Assembly: GCF_900187855.1 (NCBI RefSeq)
Contig: NZ_FYEG01000002.1
Location: 248,001-312,000, forward strand
Source of the DNA: Actinomyces minihominis
GTDB lineage: Bacteria > Actinomycetota > Actinomycetes > Actinomycetales > Actinomycetaceae
Length of the DNA: 64,000 bases
Direction: 5' to 3'
Position 1 is the first letter of the stretch. Each line of letters starts with the position of its first letter. Made by a program: the position numbers and the translations under genes. The notes beneath the pieces were generated by a model. That model was not told where the DNA came from. It worked only from the letters and a program-made list of their open reading frames with translations, and did no database searches. Positions 61,722 through 64,000 of this stretch are shown here, one piece after another.

Positions 61722-62705
61722 TCAGAGACCCGCGGTCACTTTCGCGGGATCAACGCGGGTGGCACTGCGCGCTCCGAGAATCGCCGCTGTCGCGAGCAGG
61801 TCCTGGTCCATTTGCGAAAGGAGGTCATCGACCGAGTTGAACAGCATCATCGGACGCAGTCTCTTCACAAACACCACGGTGACTTCTTCACCATAGAGGT
61901 TGAGGTCGGTGCGGCCGAGCACGTGGGCCTCAACAGTCCTTGAGGTCCCCTGAAACTGCGGGTTACTTCCCACCGATATTGCCGCCGGGAGGAACTCTTG
62001 GCTATGCCCCACATCCCGCACCAGCCACCCGGCATAAACTCCGTCAGCGGGGACAAGCTGGCCGGCAACGGCGAGGTTAGCGGTTGGAAAGCCCAGCGCC
62101 CTCCCCCGCTTAGCGCCGTGAACGACGCAGCCGTTGACCCTCGGAAAACGACCCAGGACCCGGCTGGCTTCCTCAACATTGCCCTCTGCCATCAACTCCC
62201 GAACCCATGAGGAAGACCAGCGCCGACCTGACGGGGCTTCCACATCGGTGACCATGGAGACATCAAAGCCGTACTGGCGACCGTACTCTCGTAGCGTCTC
62301 AACATCGCCGCTGTTCCCGCGACCAAAGCGAAAGTCTTCACCAACGACGACCTCGACGGCTCCCAGACGTTCTACCAGGTAGTTCACGACAAAGTCTTCT
62401 GGACTGAGCATGTACAGATCAGGGGAATAGTTCGCCACGAAAACCGCGTCGACCCCGGCAATAGCCATGGCGTCGAGCCTGTCTTCGAGGGTCGCAATGA
62501 GTTCGAGAGGTTCACCCGGGCGATGCACCGACCTCGGATGTGGATCGAAAGTGAGCGCCACCGAGGGGAAGCCGCGCTTGCGGGCCCGTTCGACACAGGT
62601 CCCCACCACACGGGAGTGCCCCTGGTGCATTCCGTCGAAGTTGCCGATCGTGACCACAGACCTCTGATTGCCTGGAACTTCGTGAAGACTGCGCCAGATC
62701 TGCAC
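61722..62705 (-). CDS. ribF: Bifunctional riboflavin kinase / FMN adenylyltransferase
   Basis: Makes FMN and FAD; 327 residues. N-terminal nucleotidyltransferase with TIGNFDGMHQGHSRVV (~18-33) and VVGEDFRFGRGNSGDV (~122-137), C-terminal riboflavin-kinase barrel (~190-300) with GRALGFPTANL and YAGWLVRDV. GTG 62705 gives VQIWRSLHEVPG as in relatives, with AGGA 4 nt upstream; the open frame continues 12 codons. No FMN riboswitch is apparent upstream. Confidence 0.95.
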   Translation of the reverse strand: MQIWRSLHEVPGNQRSVVTIGNFDGMHQGHSRVVGTCVERARKRGFPSVALTFDPHPRSVHRPGEPLELIATLEDRLDAMAIAGVDAVFVANYSPDLYMLSPEDFVVNYLVERLGAVEVVVGEDFRFGRGNSGDVETLREYGRQYGFDVSMVTDVEAPSGRRWSSSWVRELMAEGNVEEASRVLGRFPRVNGCVVHGAKRGRALGFPTANLAVAGQLVPADGVYAGWLVRDVGHSQEFLPAAISVGSNPQFQGTSRTVEAHVLGRTDLNLYGEEVTVVFVKRLRPMMLFNSVDDLLSQMDQDLLATAAILGARSATRVDPAKVTAGL

Positions 62706-62726
62706 CGGTCCTACTTTCAATAGTTT

Positions 62727-62750
62727 GCCCCGCCATGTCACAGGCGGGGC
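62727..62750 (-). terminator. Hairpin between the Cys-Gly peptide gene and ribF
   Basis: GCCCCGCC (62727-62734) pairs with GGCGGGGC (62743-62750), 8-nt loop, 22 nt before the ribF start and about 36 nt after the small gene's stop. It could end the small gene's message or act as a leader structure of ribF. Confidence 0.5.
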
Positions 62751-62785
62751 TCTCTAGGTTCGATGGGTCAGCAGACCCGAGACTG

Positions 62786-62923
62786 CTACTTGTTGCTGCG
62801 GAGGCCCAGGTTGATGCGGCCTTCGTTGTCGACGGGTTGTCCTTCGCGCCCCTTCTTGCCGCCCCCACCACATCCGCAGCCGCCGCAGCCACAGCCGCCA
62901 GACTTGCGCTCTTCCTCAGCCAT
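62786..62923 (-). CDS. Cys-Gly-rich microprotein (45 residues)
   Basis: A short unlisted gene: ATG 62923 with GAGAGGG 5 nt upstream, 45 codons, stop TAG (62788-62786). The N terminus is acidic/basic (MAEEERKSGG), then a compact cysteine-glycine core CGCGGCGC at residues 11-18 (Cys 11, 13, 16, 18), a Gly/Lys stretch and a polar C-terminal half ending LGLRSNK. The four closely spaced cysteines could bind a metal or a cluster, or be oxidised. No homologue name comes to mind. It lies between truB and ribF, which normally adjoin; it is flanked by hairpin-forming sequence. Confidence 0.6.
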   Translation of the reverse strand: MAEEERKSGGCGCGGCGCGGGGKKGREGQPVDNEGRINLGLRSNK

Positions 62924-62995
62924 CAGGCCCTCTCTTTCCCGTGTGTTGCAACCAGAAACCCGTGAAGGTTACCAGCCGTGTCTTCGCGACGGCCA

Positions 62996-63985
62996 CTAGA
63001 CCGCAGCGAAGACAGTTACTGTTCTGAGTTCAAGACTAGTCGGTTCGGCCAGCTCCACCAGTCCCAAGACCGTGTCCCTACTCTCCTCGGAGACCAGGGC
63101 CCGAATCAGGGGAAACTTCGGGTTGCCTGAACCTGCGTCTCCGTAATCCACCACATCCTCGGGTCGGGGGGCTTGGCCGTGGCGGAACCTCTCCCTGGCC
63201 CGCCCTGTCACCACGACCGTGGGAAACAGGGTTTGAGCGGCTGTGCTCAGAGGGATGACCGGCAGGGGCTCATCCCTCTCACGCAGTTCAAAGAGGCTCT
63301 CCAAAGAGTGGCACTGACCAATGTCCCACGGCCCGTTAGAGGTCCTCCGCAACGCGGTGAGGTGTCCCCCAACACCCAGGTCAGCTCCGATATCACGCGC
63401 GAGAGCCCGAATATAGGTCCCGGAAGAGCACCGGACTTCAATGTCGAAGTCAACCACGGGAACCATTTTCCCGTCATCATTGACAGCAACCTGGGTGATT
63501 CGTGGGGCACCCAGGATCACCAGGCGATGGATAGTGACCGGGCGGGGCGGAATAACCACCTCTTCCCCATCCCGCACCAGGGCGTGGGCCCGCTTGCCAC
63601 CGATCTTGATGGCGCTGACCCTGGTGGGGACCTGCATGATGTCACCCCGGTAGTCTGCGACTGCCCGTTCAAGATCCAGCCCCGTCAGCGGTGGACACCC
63701 CGGGGACGCTATCACCTCGCCCTCGGCGTCATCGGAAACTGTCGTAACTCCCAGCCGCACCGTCCCCAGGTAGGTCTTGGGGGCCCCGGTGACGTACTGC
63801 AGCAGTTTCGTTCCCCCGTTGATACCGAGGACGAGGACGCCCGTAGCCATGGGGTCGAGGGTTCCGGCGTGGCCCACCCTGCGGGTCCCCGCAAGCCTGC
63901 GTCCTCGGGACACCACATCATGCGAGGTCATCCCCCCTGGTTTATCAACCAGAAGAATGCCCGCCTGCGGATTTGTTCCACTCAC
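62996..63985 (-). CDS. truB: tRNA pseudouridine-55 synthase
   Basis: Pseudouridine synthase of 329 residues acting on U55 in the T loop. DKPGGMTSHDVVSRGRR (14-30), catalytic D44 in VGHAGTLDPMATGVL, the thumb region, CSSGTYIRALARDIGADLG (~190) and a C-terminal PUA-like part. GTG 63985 has GAGGAAG about 9 nt upstream, right at the window edge. It heads the truB-ribF segment; rbfA/infB would be expected beyond the edge. Confidence 0.95.
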   Translation of the reverse strand: MSGTNPQAGILLVDKPGGMTSHDVVSRGRRLAGTRRVGHAGTLDPMATGVLVLGINGGTKLLQYVTGAPKTYLGTVRLGVTTVSDDAEGEVIASPGCPPLTGLDLERAVADYRGDIMQVPTRVSAIKIGGKRAHALVRDGEEVVIPPRPVTIHRLVILGAPRITQVAVNDDGKMVPVVDFDIEVRCSSGTYIRALARDIGADLGVGGHLTALRRTSNGPWDIGQCHSLESLFELRERDEPLPVIPLSTAAQTLFPTVVVTGRARERFRHGQAPRPEDVVDYGDAGSGNPKFPLIRALVSEESRDTVLGLVELAEPTSLELRTVTVFAAV

Positions 63986-64000
63986 GGGCTAAGCTTCCTC

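Noticed and set aside
62706-62995. FMN riboswitch upstream of ribF
   Set aside because: No conserved multi-stem FMN element; only short hairpins and the small Cys-Gly gene are found.
1-64000. CRISPR arrays, prophage or integrative element
   Set aside because: No spaced direct repeats, integrase, portal, terminase or attachment-site pairs were seen; gene content is chromosomal core apart from the 50.7-55.0 kb module.

Overview
The window is a gene-dense chromosomal stretch from a moderately GC-rich Gram-positive actinomycete. The evidence is gene content and order: a dcw cluster with FtsZ, SepF, YggT and DivIVA/Wag31 but no FtsA; DUF3040 and DUF3046 proteins; the block recX-recA-DUF3046-clgR-pgsA-ftsK; nrdR, a LysM protein and lexA together; an RNase J; actinobacterial SOS boxes (TCGAAC-N4-GTTCGA); and many GTG starts with start/stop overlaps. 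The fructose PTS, L-lactate dehydrogenase and a CWB2/C39 surface protein suggest a fermentative, host-associated member of the Actinomycetaceae type, but the family is a guess. I see no tRNA, rRNA, CRISPR array, phage or intact mobile element.

Layout. 1-5767 (minus): hisD (cut by the edge), dnaE, rluD, lspA. 5915-21711 (minus): divIVA, yggT, sepF, ftsZ, ftsQ, murC, murG, ftsW, murD, mraY, murF, ftsI, ftsL, rsmH, mraZ, a nearly complete division and wall cluster with many 4-nt GTGA/ATGA overlaps, but without murE. 21965-25857: a DUF3040 membrane protein, dinB, a spermidine-synthase-like protein and a PAC2 protein. 26065-31573 (plus): HelD-like helicase, serA, an acyl-CoA synthetase. 31601-33533: nrdR, a LysM division suppressor and lexA around a three-box SOS control region. 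33598-42978: ldh, hflX, an RsmC-like methyltransferase, miaA, miaB, cinA, recX, recA (perfect SOS box), DUF3046, clgR, pgsA. 43019-50666 (minus): ftsK, an atypical PfkB kinase, RNase J, a GNAT, an M16 peptidase. 50724-54448 (minus): an apparent accessory surface module (4-TM protein, lipoprotein, CWB2-C39 protein) next to an eroded IS3-type transposase. 55041-63985 (minus): pnp, rpsO, a HExxH protein, fruA, fruK, ribF, a 45-residue Cys-Gly peptide gene, truB.

How it fits together. The first half makes the septum and lipid-linked peptidoglycan precursors; MraZ sits at the head of that cluster behind a phased GTGG-box array. The middle holds SOS control (LexA, RecA, RecX and a division suppressor) plus tRNA and ribosome maintenance. 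The right part handles chromosome translocation, RNA decay, phospholipid synthesis, fructose uptake and flavin synthesis. Genes that in many actinobacteria occupy defined positions in these blocks (murE, dapF, dapA/dapB, yfiH/yggS) are absent here, while extra genes occupy some of the same intervals. Another recurring feature is a TANNNT -10 motif 6-8 nt before start codons that lack a Shine-Dalgarno sequence, pointing to frequent leaderless transcription.

The most unusual items are the Cys-Gly microprotein between truB and ribF, the CWB2-C39/lipoprotein/4-TM module, the HExxH protein beside fruA, and the coordinated absence of DAP-branch genes.
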